Positions 6,903 to 15,423 are shown, numbered from the stretch's first letter. The stretch: DNA of 16,780 nt from Chordibacter sp038110535 (GCA_038110535.1 JAYNJW010000036.1:1-16780), one strand, 5' to 3'. Program-made: numbers and translations. Notes: generated from the letters alone by a model not told the origin.

Positions 6903-7958
6903 CTAGTCCGTTTGCTCAGGTTCTCCTTTTGCCAAGACCGATCCAACCGAGACCTGTACCTTTTCCATAATTGCTGCGGTGATTTTTTCCATCATTTCCG
7001 AATTTTCTGCAAGGGCTTGTTTGGCTGCTTCCCGACCTTGGCCTACGAGATCTCCATCAAATGATATCCAAGCACCTTTTTTCGTAAGTATTTTATGATC
7101 GATTCCCAAATCGATAACCGACCCAGTCTTGGAGATACCCTCATTGTACATGATATCAAACTCGCAAGCAGTAAATGGAGGTGCCACTTTATTTTTAACT
7201 ATTTTAAGCCTTGTTCTTGAGCCTGTAACCGTACCATTCGCTTCTTTAATCTGTCCAATCCTGCGAATATCCATACGCACAGAACAGAAAAACTTGAGTG
7301 CTCTTCCACCGGGTGTAGTTTCGGGACTTCCAAACATTACCCCAATCTTTTCCCGTATCTGATTGGTGAAGATGCAGACACAATTTGTCTTAGATATAGC
7401 TGCAGTCAATCTTCTCATTGCTTGACTCATCATACGTGCCTGAAGCCCAACAGTAGTATCTCCCATCTGACCATCTAGTTCCTGCCTTGAAACCAAGGCG
7501 GCAACTGAATCGACCACAATGACATCGATCGCCCCCGACCTAATCAATGTTTCCGTAATATTGAGAGCATCTTCACCACTTTCTGGTTGAGATACCATCA
7601 GGTTATCGAGATCGACACCAACAATTTTGGCGTACCTTGGATCCAATGCATGTTCTACATCCACAAAGACAGCATTTCCCCCTTTTCTTTGAGCCTCGGC
7701 GATCACACTCAAGCAAAAAGTTGTTTTTCCCGATGATTCAGGTCCGTAGATTTCCACAATTCTACCTCTAGGCAGACCACCTACACCAAGAGATAGATCG
7801 ATGGCCAGAGAACCAGTTGAGATTACAGAAACATTCATTTTTGTAGCATCTCCAAGTTTCATTAAAGCCCCTTCGCCAAATTTCTTATTTATACTTTGTA
7901 GAGCTAAATCTAGATCAGATGTTGATTTACTTGAGGTTTTTTCAGATGCTTTAGACAT
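6903..7958 (-). CDS. recA: Recombinase RecA
   Basis: RecA is the DNA strand-exchange ATPase of homologous recombination and co-protease of the SOS response. From the ATG at 7958 it is 351 residues (MSKASEKTSSKSTSDLDLAL), a normal length. Motifs are Walker A GPESSGKTT (72-80), Walker B VIVVDSVAAL (147-156), the loop-1 region LDGQMGDTTVGLQARMMSQA (161-180) and FTNQIREKIGVMFGSPETTPGG. In the GDTTVGL stretch Thr stands where E. coli RecA has His163. A start 12 codons further upstream (7994) gives a non-family extension and is rejected. No Shine-Dalgarno sequence is visible. I see no LexA operator of the TGTTC-N4-GAACA type reported for Verrucomicrobia, nor the Gram-negative CTGT-N8-ACAG type, in the upstream 439 bp. 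mnmE follows after 32 bp, so recA may head a recA-mnmE-mnmG-trmB transcript. Confidence 0.98.
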   Translation of the reverse strand: MSKASEKTSSKSTSDLDLALQSINKKFGEGALMKLGDATKMNVSVISTGSLAIDLSLGVGGLPRGRIVEIYGPESSGKTTFCLSVIAEAQRKGGNAVFVDVEHALDPRYAKIVGVDLDNLMVSQPESGEDALNITETLIRSGAIDVIVVDSVAALVSRQELDGQMGDTTVGLQARMMSQAMRRLTAAISKTNCVCIFTNQIREKIGVMFGSPETTPGGRALKFFCSVRMDIRRIGQIKEANGTVTGSRTRLKIVKNKVAPPFTACEFDIMYNEGISKTGSVIDLGIDHKILTKKGAWISFDGDLVGQGREAAKQALAENSEMMEKITAAIMEKVQVSVGSVLAKGEPEQTD

Positions 7959-8397
7959 GATATGAATGAGATTAGTGAAAACAATTTGGTGCAAGTACCA
8001 CTGAAGGCAAGAAATTTAGCCTAGCATCTTGCAAAAGAAATTTTCTTTAATACAAAATTGAAAAGGAGAACATTGGATTCATTCTTGGGCGAATTTTTTC
8101 TTCGGCACAAGATTGGTTGTGTTCCGGAGGCATATTTACCCTGAAAACAAGCTCTTTCTGCCATCCATTCGATAAGGTTCAATAAATTATGAATAAAATT
8201 TTGGGACTTTTCGAAAGATTTATTTTGTAAAGATTTTAAGTGGTCAGTCATGCTCTAACACTCAGGCTTATATGATGTCTAGTCATCGTATGGTTCCATC
8301 TTTTTGAAAAACGGGTGCACATCGATGGGTACTTTGAGAATAAGGTTTCTATCAGGTTCAGAAAGATGGGGTAGGGGAGCACCTCATTAAAAGAATC
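7959..8397. other. Intergenic region between divergent recA and HAD phosphatase genes
   Basis: This 439-bp stretch must hold the promoters for recA (leftward) and the HAD-miaB set (rightward), but no hexamer pair is convincing. It contains an AT-only-flanked inverted repeat AAAGAAA-T-TTTCTTT (8034-8048). On the plus strand it also contains the hairpin ATATGATG-TCTAGT-CATCGTAT (8270-8291), which pairs over 8 bp with one G-U. A purine-rich AGGGGAG (8373-8379) lies about 18 nt before the HAD ATG, too far for a normal ribosome site. A minus-strand open frame of 76 codons (8021-8251) has no recognisable motif and is not called as a gene. I see no tRNA, tmRNA or SRP RNA core. Confidence 0.5.
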
Positions 8398-9036
8398 ATG
8401 ATCAAGCATGTAGTTTGGGATTGGAATGGCACATTGGTCGATGATGTCGACCTTTGTGTTGATATTCTCAGCCAAATTCTTTTTTCCCATGGCAAAGACA
8501 AAATAAGTGTTCAAATTTACAAAAACAGCTTCTTTTTTCCAGTAGCTAAGTTTTATGCATCTCTTGGTCTTCCTAGTGATGGTACAAAATATGAACAAAT
8601 TGCAGAGAATTATATCTCTGAGTATCGTAATCGATTCCGTGAATGCAGTTTGCATCCTCAGGCAATCCACATGGTTGAAAAGCTAAAGACATGGGGCATT
8701 ACCCAATCTATCCTTTCTGCGGGACAGCAAACTGACCTGGAGCATTTTACTTCCTATTATGGTCTAAATAATTGGATGTCACATCTTGATGGGGCCAATC
8801 ACATCCAAGCTACAGGAAAAGAGGACAGGGTGGCTGAACATTTTTCGAAATTAAATCTGAAGGCTAATCAAGTCTTGTTCGTTGGTGATACTTTTCATGA
8901 TCTAGAGGTTGCTGGTTTAGTTCAATGCCGAGTACTGCTTTTTGAACAGGGCCATTGTGGCAAGGAAAGGCTGGAAAGGGCGTCTGTGCCAAAAATTAAA
9001 TGTTTATCGGAAGTCGCTAAATGGGTTCACGATTGA
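8398..9036 (+). CDS. HAD-superfamily phosphatase, phosphoglycolate phosphatase-like
   Basis: This 212-residue soluble protein has the HAD hydrolase fold with a small helical cap. Motif I is DWNGTLVDD (residues 8-16) with nucleophile Asp8; motif II is ILSAG (Ser107); motif III is likely Lys141 in ATGKEDR; motif IV is FVGDTFHDLE (161-170) with Asp164 and Asp168. The usual DxDGT general acid/base Asp is Asn10 here. This DWNGT variant is found in a subset of Gph-like phosphatases, but it may alter or lower phosphatase activity. The substrate cannot be read from the sequence. It is the first gene on the plus strand, 36 bp before miaB, and may be cotranscribed with it. Confidence 0.85.
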   Translation: MIKHVVWDWNGTLVDDVDLCVDILSQILFSHGKDKISVQIYKNSFFFPVAKFYASLGLPSDGTKYEQIAENYISEYRNRFRECSLHPQAIHMVEKLKTWGITQSILSAGQQTDLEHFTSYYGLNNWMSHLDGANHIQATGKEDRVAEHFSKLNLKANQVLFVGDTFHDLEVAGLVQCRVLLFEQGHCGKERLERASVPKIKCLSEVAKWVHD

Positions 9037-9072
9037 CCGGAAAATTCCAACCGATAGATTGCTAGGTTACTC

Positions 9073-10395
9073 ATGAGCAGGGTCTTCATCAAAACATACG
9101 GTTGTCAAATGAACGAACGTGACTCCGAAGCGGTTATTTGTAAGTTGCTCGAAAATGGTCACGAAATAACCACCAACGAAGAATCTGCGGATGTAATTTT
9201 GTTGAATACCTGTTCGGTGAGAGAAAAGGCGGAACAAAAAGCGATTGGTAAAGCCTCAAGAATCCTTAACTCTTCTGCCCCGCAAAAGCCAATGGTTGGA
9301 ATCATGGGTTGTATGGCACAAAACCGAGGGGGCTCGCTTTTTCATGAATTGCCTGGTCTGGGATTGGTGGTAGGGACGCAAAAATTTCACCAGGTTCCTG
9401 ATCTTTTGGCAAAAGCATCAGCACAAAGCCCAGTCATAGATTTGTCCGAAGAAGCTGGGTCCCAGAATGAAATCAAGCACCATGTTAGCAAAGGAAATGG
9501 GCCAACTGCTTTTGTATCGATTATGCAGGGATGCAATATGAATTGTACCTTTTGCATTGTTCCAAAGACCAGGGGAGCAGAAAGATACCGGCCGATGCAG
9601 GAAATTCTCGATGAGATTGATCAGCTAGCAGACAGTGGAGTCAAAGAAGTTACTTTGCTTGGGCAGATTGTGAACGCCTATGGTCGCGGGGAGTTTGCCC
9701 GCGTAAACAAAAAATCTCCGTTTGTACAACTTCTTGAAAAAATTCACGAAATTGAGGGCATTCACCGCATTCGATTTACCTCTCCACATCCTATTGCCTA
9801 CGGGAATGATTTGATCGATGCATTCGGGAGGTTACCAAAATTAGGTAATTATGCCCATTTGCCCATGCAAAGCGGCTCAAATCGTATTTTAAGGGCGATG
9901 AATCGACCCTACAAAATTGAAAAGTTTCTGACCATTGTAGAGCGTTTACGATCCGAAGTGCCTGGCATGCGATTAAGCACGGATGTGATTGTTGGCTTTC
10001 CTGGAGAAACCGCCGAGGATTTTAATCTTACTAAAAAGGCATTCAAGAAAGCCGGTTTTGAAATGGGCTTTATTTTTAAATATAGCGATCGCTCTGGAAC
10101 CCCCTCTGTCCGTCTTGAGGGGAAAATTGAGCGCCGTGAACTGGAAAATCGCAATCAGGAACTTCTTAAACTTTTGGAACAGCAATCGTTACGCTCCAAC
10201 CGAGATTTAATTGGTCAAACTCATGAGGTATTAATCGAGAGTGTGGCACGAAAAGGGCAGGGGCAACTGATGGGCAGGACAAAATGCTTCAGAAAGGTCA
10301 ATTTCACTGGAGCCAATTCCATGATTGGAAAAATCAAACTAATACGAATAACTGATGCTTCTCCGACAAGCCTAACGGGGGATTTGGTTGAATAA
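9073..10395 (+). CDS. miaB: tRNA-2-methylthio-N6-dimethylallyladenosine synthase MiaB
   Basis: MiaB is a radical-SAM methylthiotransferase that adds the 2-methylthio group to i6A37 of tRNAs reading UNN codons. At 440 residues it is of normal length. The N-terminal UPF0004 domain holds the three cysteines of the auxiliary 4Fe-4S cluster (Cys11, Cys47, Cys80). The radical-SAM triad is CNMNCTFC (Cys154, Cys158, Cys161). The C-terminal ~65 residues form the TRAM RNA-binding domain. The usual GQNVNSY motif reads GQIVNAYG here, with Ile for the first Asn. The ATG at 9073 starts the family-typical SRVFIKTYGCQMNERDSE. No clear ribosome-binding site is seen. The next gene follows after 9 bp. The RimO subfamily is less likely given the motif set and order. 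Confidence 0.95.
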   Translation: MSRVFIKTYGCQMNERDSEAVICKLLENGHEITTNEESADVILLNTCSVREKAEQKAIGKASRILNSSAPQKPMVGIMGCMAQNRGGSLFHELPGLGLVVGTQKFHQVPDLLAKASAQSPVIDLSEEAGSQNEIKHHVSKGNGPTAFVSIMQGCNMNCTFCIVPKTRGAERYRPMQEILDEIDQLADSGVKEVTLLGQIVNAYGRGEFARVNKKSPFVQLLEKIHEIEGIHRIRFTSPHPIAYGNDLIDAFGRLPKLGNYAHLPMQSGSNRILRAMNRPYKIEKFLTIVERLRSEVPGMRLSTDVIVGFPGETAEDFNLTKKAFKKAGFEMGFIFKYSDRSGTPSVRLEGKIERRELENRNQELLKLLEQQSLRSNRDLIGQTHEVLIESVARKGQGQLMGRTKCFRKVNFTGANSMIGKIKLIRITDASPTSLTGDLVE

Positions 10396-10404
10396 TTTAG
10401 CACT

Positions 10405-10944
10405 ATGTCACTTACTCTAGCCAGTTTGTTAACGGGATTTTTACTGATATCATTGGGAATCCTTATTATACAAAAAAATAGTAAAGTCCGATCATCAATA
10501 CTTGCATTTCCTCGATCGCGAAGATCTAGTTTTTGGTTGGTGGCGATTGCCACGGCTTGGTTTTTATGGGGGCATGTTGCTTTTTTGAGTGAGGCAGACT
10601 TTGGCAATTATAAGTTGTTAATTGGTGCCGTTGCTCTTGGGACTGCGATTTTGTCCTTTGTTTTTGTACCTGATTTTCTTGCAGTTCGTGGACTTGCCAT
10701 GGTCATTCTTCTCTGGGCAAGAGAGGTCTTAGATGCTGCTTTTCTCCAAGATGCTAGTAGCCGTTTGGTTTTAGTGACGGTTATTTATATTCTTATCATT
10801 TTCTCTATTTATTTTGGTGCTTGGCCCTATAAATTAAAAGATTTTCTAGCATGGATGAGTCTGGAAACTAATCGATTTACATCCCTTGGCCGTATACTAA
10901 GCACGGTAGGTTTATTGATTGTCATCTTGTCCTTCACCTATTGA
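10405..10944 (+). CDS. Unknown integral membrane protein
   Basis: I do not recognise this 179-residue protein. It has about six hydrophobic segments, near residues 3-23, 43-61, 69-91, 94-114, 121-140 and 160-178, separated by short loops. The RSRR at 37-40 between the first two suggests a cytoplasmic loop there. There are no cysteines or obvious catalytic motif. W and F are frequent (AWFLWGH, LLWAREVLDAAFL, FGAWPY). The gene sits 9 bp after miaB and 9 bp before gmk, so it is very likely cotranscribed with both. Position alone does not give a function. Confidence 0.8.
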   Translation: MSLTLASLLTGFLLISLGILIIQKNSKVRSSILAFPRSRRSSFWLVAIATAWFLWGHVAFLSEADFGNYKLLIGAVALGTAILSFVFVPDFLAVRGLAMVILLWAREVLDAAFLQDASSRLVLVTVIYILIIFSIYFGAWPYKLKDFLAWMSLETNRFTSLGRILSTVGLLIVILSFTY

Positions 10945-10953
10945 CCTCATCTA

Positions 10954-11529
10954 ATGAGCTTGATTCTGGCAATTTCTGGTCCAGCAGCTGTTGGAAAAAC
11001 AACAATTTGCGAGCGCTTGATCGCAGAATTTGCCCCAAGACTAAATCGATTGGTAACGGCAACCACTCGATCTCCCAGACCGCAGGAAGCCCAAGGTGTG
11101 GATTATTTTTTTCTAAGTGAATCAGAATTTGAGCAAAAATTGTCAAACGGCTCTTTTTTGGAGCATGAAGTCATTCATGGAAATAAATATGGAATACTTA
11201 AGGAGACATTATTAAACGCCCAGTTCCAAGGAGTAGATATTCTACTCAATATCGATGTTAATGGTACCTCGAGTTTACGGAGGTTTTGCCATAATAAAGA
11301 AGAACTGAAAGGATGTTTAAAAACTGTTTTTATTAAACCTTTAACTTTGGACGACTTAAGGGTACGGTTGCACCAACGGGCAAGTGAGAGCGATGAGCAG
11401 ATAAGGATTCGCCTTGCCAATGCAGAAGCAGAAATCCTGCGTGAAGGGGAATTTGATTTTGTTCTAGAATCGATGGACCGCGACTCTGACTACCAAAAAA
11501 TCAAGGATATCTATTTGAGTGTAAGGTAG
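10954..11529 (+). CDS. gmk: Guanylate kinase
   Basis: Gmk phosphorylates GMP to GDP with ATP. This 191-residue protein has the P-loop GPAAVGKTT (residues 9-17; the family usually has GPSGxGKST), the GMP-binding segment TATTRSPRPQEAQGVDYFF (35-53) and FLEHEVIHGNKYGI (68-81), followed by DILLNIDVNG. The lid region is RLHQRASESDEQIRIRLANAE, and FDFVLES near the end is also typical. It is the last gene of the plus-strand set. Many bacteria pair gmk with rpoZ or yicC; here the partner is miaB plus a membrane protein. No ribosome-binding site is evident. gnd converges from the other side 39 bp away, with only a weak A/T-rich inverted repeat between. Confidence 0.95.
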   Translation: MSLILAISGPAAVGKTTICERLIAEFAPRLNRLVTATTRSPRPQEAQGVDYFFLSESEFEQKLSNGSFLEHEVIHGNKYGILKETLLNAQFQGVDILLNIDVNGTSSLRRFCHNKEELKGCLKTVFIKPLTLDDLRVRLHQRASESDEQIRIRLANAEAEILREGEFDFVLESMDRDSDYQKIKDIYLSVR

Positions 11530-11568
11530 CAAAAGTTTTTGTGACTTATCAAATCTTGTAAAACAAAC

Positions 11569-13074
11569 TTAAATCCTAGACTCTGGACGATCTGGATTTA
11601 ACCAATCTACATGGTAATATTCACCTCTTTCTCGATCAGTTCGTTCATAAGTGTGTGCTCCGAAATAATCGCGCTGTATTTGCAGTAAGTTTTGGGGCAA
11701 TCGTTCGGATCGGTAGGAATCATAATAGGAAAGTGCCGATGAAAAGGTTGGAACAGGAACGCCGTGCAGTACTGCTGTGGAAATGACCTCTCTCCATTGG
11801 CACTGATACTTTTCAAGGGATTCTTTAAAATAACTGTCGAGTAAGAGGTTGGCTAACACGGGGTCTTTTTCATAAGCCTCGGTAATTTTTTGAAGAAAAG
11901 CAGCCCTAATGATGCAGCCGCCTCGCCAAATTTGGGCAATTTCACCATAGTTTAAGGCCCAGTCATATTCCACTGCAGCTGCTTGCATAAGTTGAAAGCC
12001 CTGTGCATAAGAGCAAATTTTAGAACAATATAATGCCCCGCGAATCGCTTCCAAAAAATGACTCTTTTCAATAGGGGATAGGGAATTTGCGGATGGTCCG
12101 ACCAAGATACGGCTTGCATGTGTGCGTTCATCTTTGATTGCACTCATACACCTAGCAAAAACTGCCTCTGCCACAGTGGGTGCGGATATTCCCATATCCA
12201 ATGCATTGATAGAAGTCCATTTGCCAGTTCCTTTCTGACCTGCAGTATCCAATACAAAATCTACCAGGTAACCGCCTTTACCTGAGTCTTTTTGCTGGAG
12301 CGCATCTGCGGATATATCCATTAAAAATGAATCAAGCTCACCTTGGTTCCAATGAGCAAAAGTCTCACCAATTTGGTTAGCTTGCAAGCCGAGCAGATCG
12401 CTCATTAGGTGATAAGCTTCACAAATCATTTGCATGTCTCCATACTCTATGCCGTTGTGAACCATTTTTACATAGTGACCAGCACCATTCTCACCAATGT
12501 ATGCAGCACATGGGACTCCACCATCAACAGGTTTCCCAGGAAGTCCGCCTTCCAGAGGTTTACCCGTTGCAGGATCAACTTTGGCAGAAATTGCCAACCA
12601 TGCATCTTTGATTTGTTCCCATGCATATTTTGAACCACCCGCCATTAATGATGGACCAAAACGGGCACCTTCTTCACCGCCACTAACACCCGACCCAACA
12701 AAGCAGATATTCTTTTTATTTAAGGTATTTTCTCGGCGTATAGTATCAGTCCACTTGGAATTTCCGCCGTCGATGATTATGTCTTGTTCATCCAAATGAG
12801 GAAGTAAAGATTCGATCACTGCATCGGTAGCAGCACCCGCTTGTACCATTATAATAATTTTTCTAGGTTTTTCTAATGATCCTACAAAAGATTTTAAACT
12901 TTCAAATCCATGGAGCTTACTGCTGTAAGAGTTGCGATTTAGAAAGTCCTGGGTCTTGGTGTATGTCCGATTATAAACCGAGATTTGATAGCCATGGTCA
13001 GCAATATTTAGGGCAAGATTTTGCCCCATAACCGCTAGTCCTATTAATCCGAATTGTGAAGAATGTCCGTCCAT
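11569..13074 (-). CDS. gnd: 6-phosphogluconate dehydrogenase, decarboxylating
   Basis: This is the oxidative pentose phosphate enzyme that turns 6-phosphogluconate into ribulose 5-phosphate with CO2 and NAD(P)H. From the ATG at 13074 it is 501 residues (typical 465-490). The Rossmann motif is GLAVMGQNLALN (12-23) and cofactor strand 2 ends in NRT (35-37). Other motifs are IDGGNSKWTDT (101-111), VGSGVSGGEEGARFGPS (126-142) and GAGHYVKMVHNGIEYGDM (197-214) with catalytic Lys203. C-terminal substrate contacts lie in QRDYFGAHTYERTDR. Roughly 10 extra residues (DPATGKPLEGGLPGKPVDGG) sit before the catalytic loop. A GTG five codons upstream (13089) is a less likely start. The gene is transcribed toward gmk and may follow the repeat-protein gene, 79 bp upstream. 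Confidence 0.97.
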   Translation of the reverse strand: MDGHSSQFGLIGLAVMGQNLALNIADHGYQISVYNRTYTKTQDFLNRNSYSSKLHGFESLKSFVGSLEKPRKIIIMVQAGAATDAVIESLLPHLDEQDIIIDGGNSKWTDTIRRENTLNKKNICFVGSGVSGGEEGARFGPSLMAGGSKYAWEQIKDAWLAISAKVDPATGKPLEGGLPGKPVDGGVPCAAYIGENGAGHYVKMVHNGIEYGDMQMICEAYHLMSDLLGLQANQIGETFAHWNQGELDSFLMDISADALQQKDSGKGGYLVDFVLDTAGQKGTGKWTSINALDMGISAPTVAEAVFARCMSAIKDERTHASRILVGPSANSLSPIEKSHFLEAIRGALYCSKICSYAQGFQLMQAAAVEYDWALNYGEIAQIWRGGCIIRAAFLQKITEAYEKDPVLANLLLDSYFKESLEKYQCQWREVISTAVLHGVPVPTFSSALSYYDSYRSERLPQNLLQIQRDYFGAHTYERTDRERGEYYHVDWLNPDRPESRI

Positions 13075-13153
13075 AATTAGAAGGAACACTTGCAGGAACG
13101 CAGAGAACTGTCGATTAAGAAAGCGACTCAGTAAAGCAACTTAATGTACAGAA

Positions 13154-15385
13154 TTATAAGGGAGAAGCATTATTAATAGCATCAGAAGATTCATCATCAA
13201 TTGGAGGCTCGTCGATCTGAACCACCACCGGTCTTTTGTACATTTTTGCAGGGTTGGTATAGCGAGGACTAATACCAAACTTTCTCATTAATAAAAGCAT
13301 GTCTTGCGGATTGGTTCTTAGAGATTGAGTTGCCACATTCGATGAGGAATTTGCTGCCGCTTTTCTATTGGCATCATTCACAGCTTTAAGCATTACCGAT
13401 TTGGATTTCAGGGTGTCTGAGTTGATTTCGTCTAACCCTAAGGATAACTTTGCACCGGCTAATGCCCCTTCGATTGCACCTTGTTTGGTGGCTTGCTGAA
13501 CTTCAACCACGCGGGATTCATCTAATTGAGAAAATCCATCATCAGAAATAATTTCTGCCTCATTATCTTGTAGGCCAAGAATCGCACCAAAGGTTGCACC
13601 AAAAGCTGCGGCAGTCAAATGATCTACGGTCTTTCTGTCGTTAGAATTTTGAGAAGGATTTAATTCCATGAGAACAGTTGGCTCAAAAATTGCCCCCATG
13701 GATGAACCCATTGAAGATTGTCGAGCAATACCAATGTCAATTGTTTCTGTACTGCCCGAATTGACCAAGGATAGATTTTGAGCATTTGTGCTGCCATAGG
13801 CAGAACCTTGTGCGGTAAAATTGATAATTGGAATTAATTGGTCTGTAGGATAGTAGATCGCTAAGCCAGTATTTCCCATCATAGAACCTAATGCAGAACC
13901 TCGTGTAACCCGCTCAATATCATTCGCTTCTAAAACGGTCTCATTTTCTACCTGAGGGTTAATGACGGATCCCAGCCATGCCGCAGAATTGACCGCTCCA
14001 GAAGCACTTCCTTGAGATACGGCTTTAGAAATCTCTCTTCTGATATTTGTAGATACTTCCCAAGAGCTTGAGTACTCTAAGGATTTTGGTAAAACTGTGG
14101 CTAATTGGCTACCCATTGCCGAACCTGAAGCGGCAGATTCAGCAATACGATCAGGTTCTACCCAATCTAGAGCTACCGAATAGGATACTGAGCCATCTAA
14201 TTCATCCCGTTGATGAAGGATTACAGATTGTGAAATCTGTTGGGAGGCCATTTGAGCAGCATCAAGGTGAAGGCCTTGCTCAATGTATTCCGGCTTGGAT
14301 GTAGCCGCAACAGTAGATGCAATCAGAAAACCATTGGCAGAAGCTTTGACCGAATCATATAAAAACACTTCTTTTGATTCACCAAGATTTAATGCAGAAT
14401 CTAGCAACCCGTCAAAAAAGCCAGAAATAATATTTTCTTCAATCTTGCCATCATTGAGAGCGTTGGGATTGCTATCTGGTTTGGAAAAGGCAATGAAATC
14501 ATCCACAGAAAGCCCTTCTTGTTCATCGTTGAAGTCCTTGTAACCGAAATAGCCTTGGGATAATCCCACACTCAGTTGTTGCAGAATACTTGTTTTGTTA
14601 GGCGAGTAATTTTTACCAGTGGTAAGTTTATCTTCCAAAGTAAGATCATCACTACTTTCAAGATAATCGAGGCTTAAATCATTTAATTCTAATTGATCGG
14701 TGAGAGGAGATGGCCTGCTAATCAATTCTGCAGTGCTAAAGGCAAAAGCAGATGCTAATTCCGACAATTCTTCAACAGATCTGCCTTCTTCAAGAAAAGC
14801 TTCTACACTAATTTGAGAAATATTTTTTACCCACAAGGATACTCCACCACCTCCCCACCTATCTATATTGGGAAGGATTGCATTGTACAAAGTAGCAGGT
14901 AGACTAACATCTTGATCAATACTACCACCCGCGCGCAAGTAGGCCGAAATCATTGATTTGGTCGCAGACAGGAATGATTGATTGCTTAGGTTAAAACCAT
15001 CTTTAACATTGGCAAGGTTTTGGATTGAAACGGAAAATTCCTCAAATGTGGGGGGACCATCCAAAGCAAATCCTTCGCTCAATGACTGGGTTAGGTTAGT
15101 ATTTGTTTCAATTGGGGGACCATGAGTAGCCTCAAATCCGCTCTTTAATGAGTCAGGCAAGGACGGAGCTGTGTTTTGGAGTAGACTGTCTTCAATTAAC
15201 TGAGGTTCTAGAACACTCCTCCTTTGCGTAGAATCATTGGCTCGGGAAACTTCAGTGAGTTCATCCAGATTGATTAATAAAATACTATCAAGCATGGATG
15301 AAGACATTTTTGCCTCAAGGAACAGGCAGGTAGGTGCTAAAAAACTTGTCAACATCATGGTAAACAAAATGCAACTGCCTTTCAT
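13154..15385 (-). CDS. Exported glycine-zipper-like repeat protein of unknown function
   Basis: This is a 743-residue protein I cannot assign to a family. Residues 1-25 look like a signal peptide (MKGSCILFTMMLTSFLAPTCLFLEA), possibly lipoprotein-like around Cys20, so export is likely. At least seven degenerate repeats can be seen, each a helix-like stretch carrying a small-residue core: SGSAMGS (420-426), QGSASGA (458-464), RGSALGS (495-501), QGSAYGS (526-532), QSSMGSS (556-562), FGATFGA (595-601) and QGAIEGA (635-641). Core spacing is 30-40 residues. Fainter copies occur around 347-357, 378-388 and possibly 210-220 and 270-281. The repeats have the form I-x3-A-x2-G-S-A-x-G-S followed by a short beta-prone stretch. 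The region 60-345 is acidic and Ser/Leu-rich. The C-terminus (MLLLMRKFGISPRYTNPAKM, then an acidic tail) is distinct. It is flanked by an O-antigen ligase-like gene 38 bp upstream. Confidence 0.75.
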   Translation of the reverse strand: MKGSCILFTMMLTSFLAPTCLFLEAKMSSSMLDSILLINLDELTEVSRANDSTQRRSVLEPQLIEDSLLQNTAPSLPDSLKSGFEATHGPPIETNTNLTQSLSEGFALDGPPTFEEFSVSIQNLANVKDGFNLSNQSFLSATKSMISAYLRAGGSIDQDVSLPATLYNAILPNIDRWGGGGVSLWVKNISQISVEAFLEEGRSVEELSELASAFAFSTAELISRPSPLTDQLELNDLSLDYLESSDDLTLEDKLTTGKNYSPNKTSILQQLSVGLSQGYFGYKDFNDEQEGLSVDDFIAFSKPDSNPNALNDGKIEENIISGFFDGLLDSALNLGESKEVFLYDSVKASANGFLIASTVAATSKPEYIEQGLHLDAAQMASQQISQSVILHQRDELDGSVSYSVALDWVEPDRIAESAASGSAMGSQLATVLPKSLEYSSSWEVSTNIRREISKAVSQGSASGAVNSAAWLGSVINPQVENETVLEANDIERVTRGSALGSMMGNTGLAIYYPTDQLIPIINFTAQGSAYGSTNAQNLSLVNSGSTETIDIGIARQSSMGSSMGAIFEPTVLMELNPSQNSNDRKTVDHLTAAAFGATFGAILGLQDNEAEIISDDGFSQLDESRVVEVQQATKQGAIEGALAGAKLSLGLDEINSDTLKSKSVMLKAVNDANRKAAANSSSNVATQSLRTNPQDMLLLMRKFGISPRYTNPAKMYKRPVVVQIDEPPIDDESSDAINNASPL

Positions 15386-15400
15386 ACACTTCTAATGTTT

Positions 15401-15418
15401 AACAATACCCGTATTGTT
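15401..15418. repeat. 18-bp perfect inverted repeat before the repeat-protein gene
   Basis: AACAATACCCGTATTGTT has perfect 8-bp arms (AACAATAC / GTATTGTT) with a 2-nt centre. It fills half of the 38-bp gap between the O-antigen ligase-like stop and the start of the 743-residue protein. The stem is AT-rich and no T-run follows on the transcribed strand, so it is a poor intrinsic terminator. A dimeric regulator site or an mRNA hairpin next to the start codon are both possible. Confidence 0.4.
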
Positions 15419-15423
15419 GCAAA

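Noticed and set aside
8034..8048. AAAGAAA-T-TTTCTTT inverted repeat as an operator for recA
   Set aside because: It is low-complexity A/T sequence with weak information content; such repeats arise easily by chance.
8021..8251. Minus-strand open frame of 76 codons upstream of recA
   Set aside because: No recognisable domain, no ribosome site and irregular composition; it occupies the region where promoters are expected.
8248..8670. Minus-strand open frame of 140 codons
   Set aside because: Most of it is antisense to the HAD phosphatase, whose motifs are clear.
11530..11568. Bidirectional terminator between gmk and gnd
   Set aside because: AAGTTT...AAACTT pairing is short, AT-only and bulged; no GC-rich stem with a T-run is visible.
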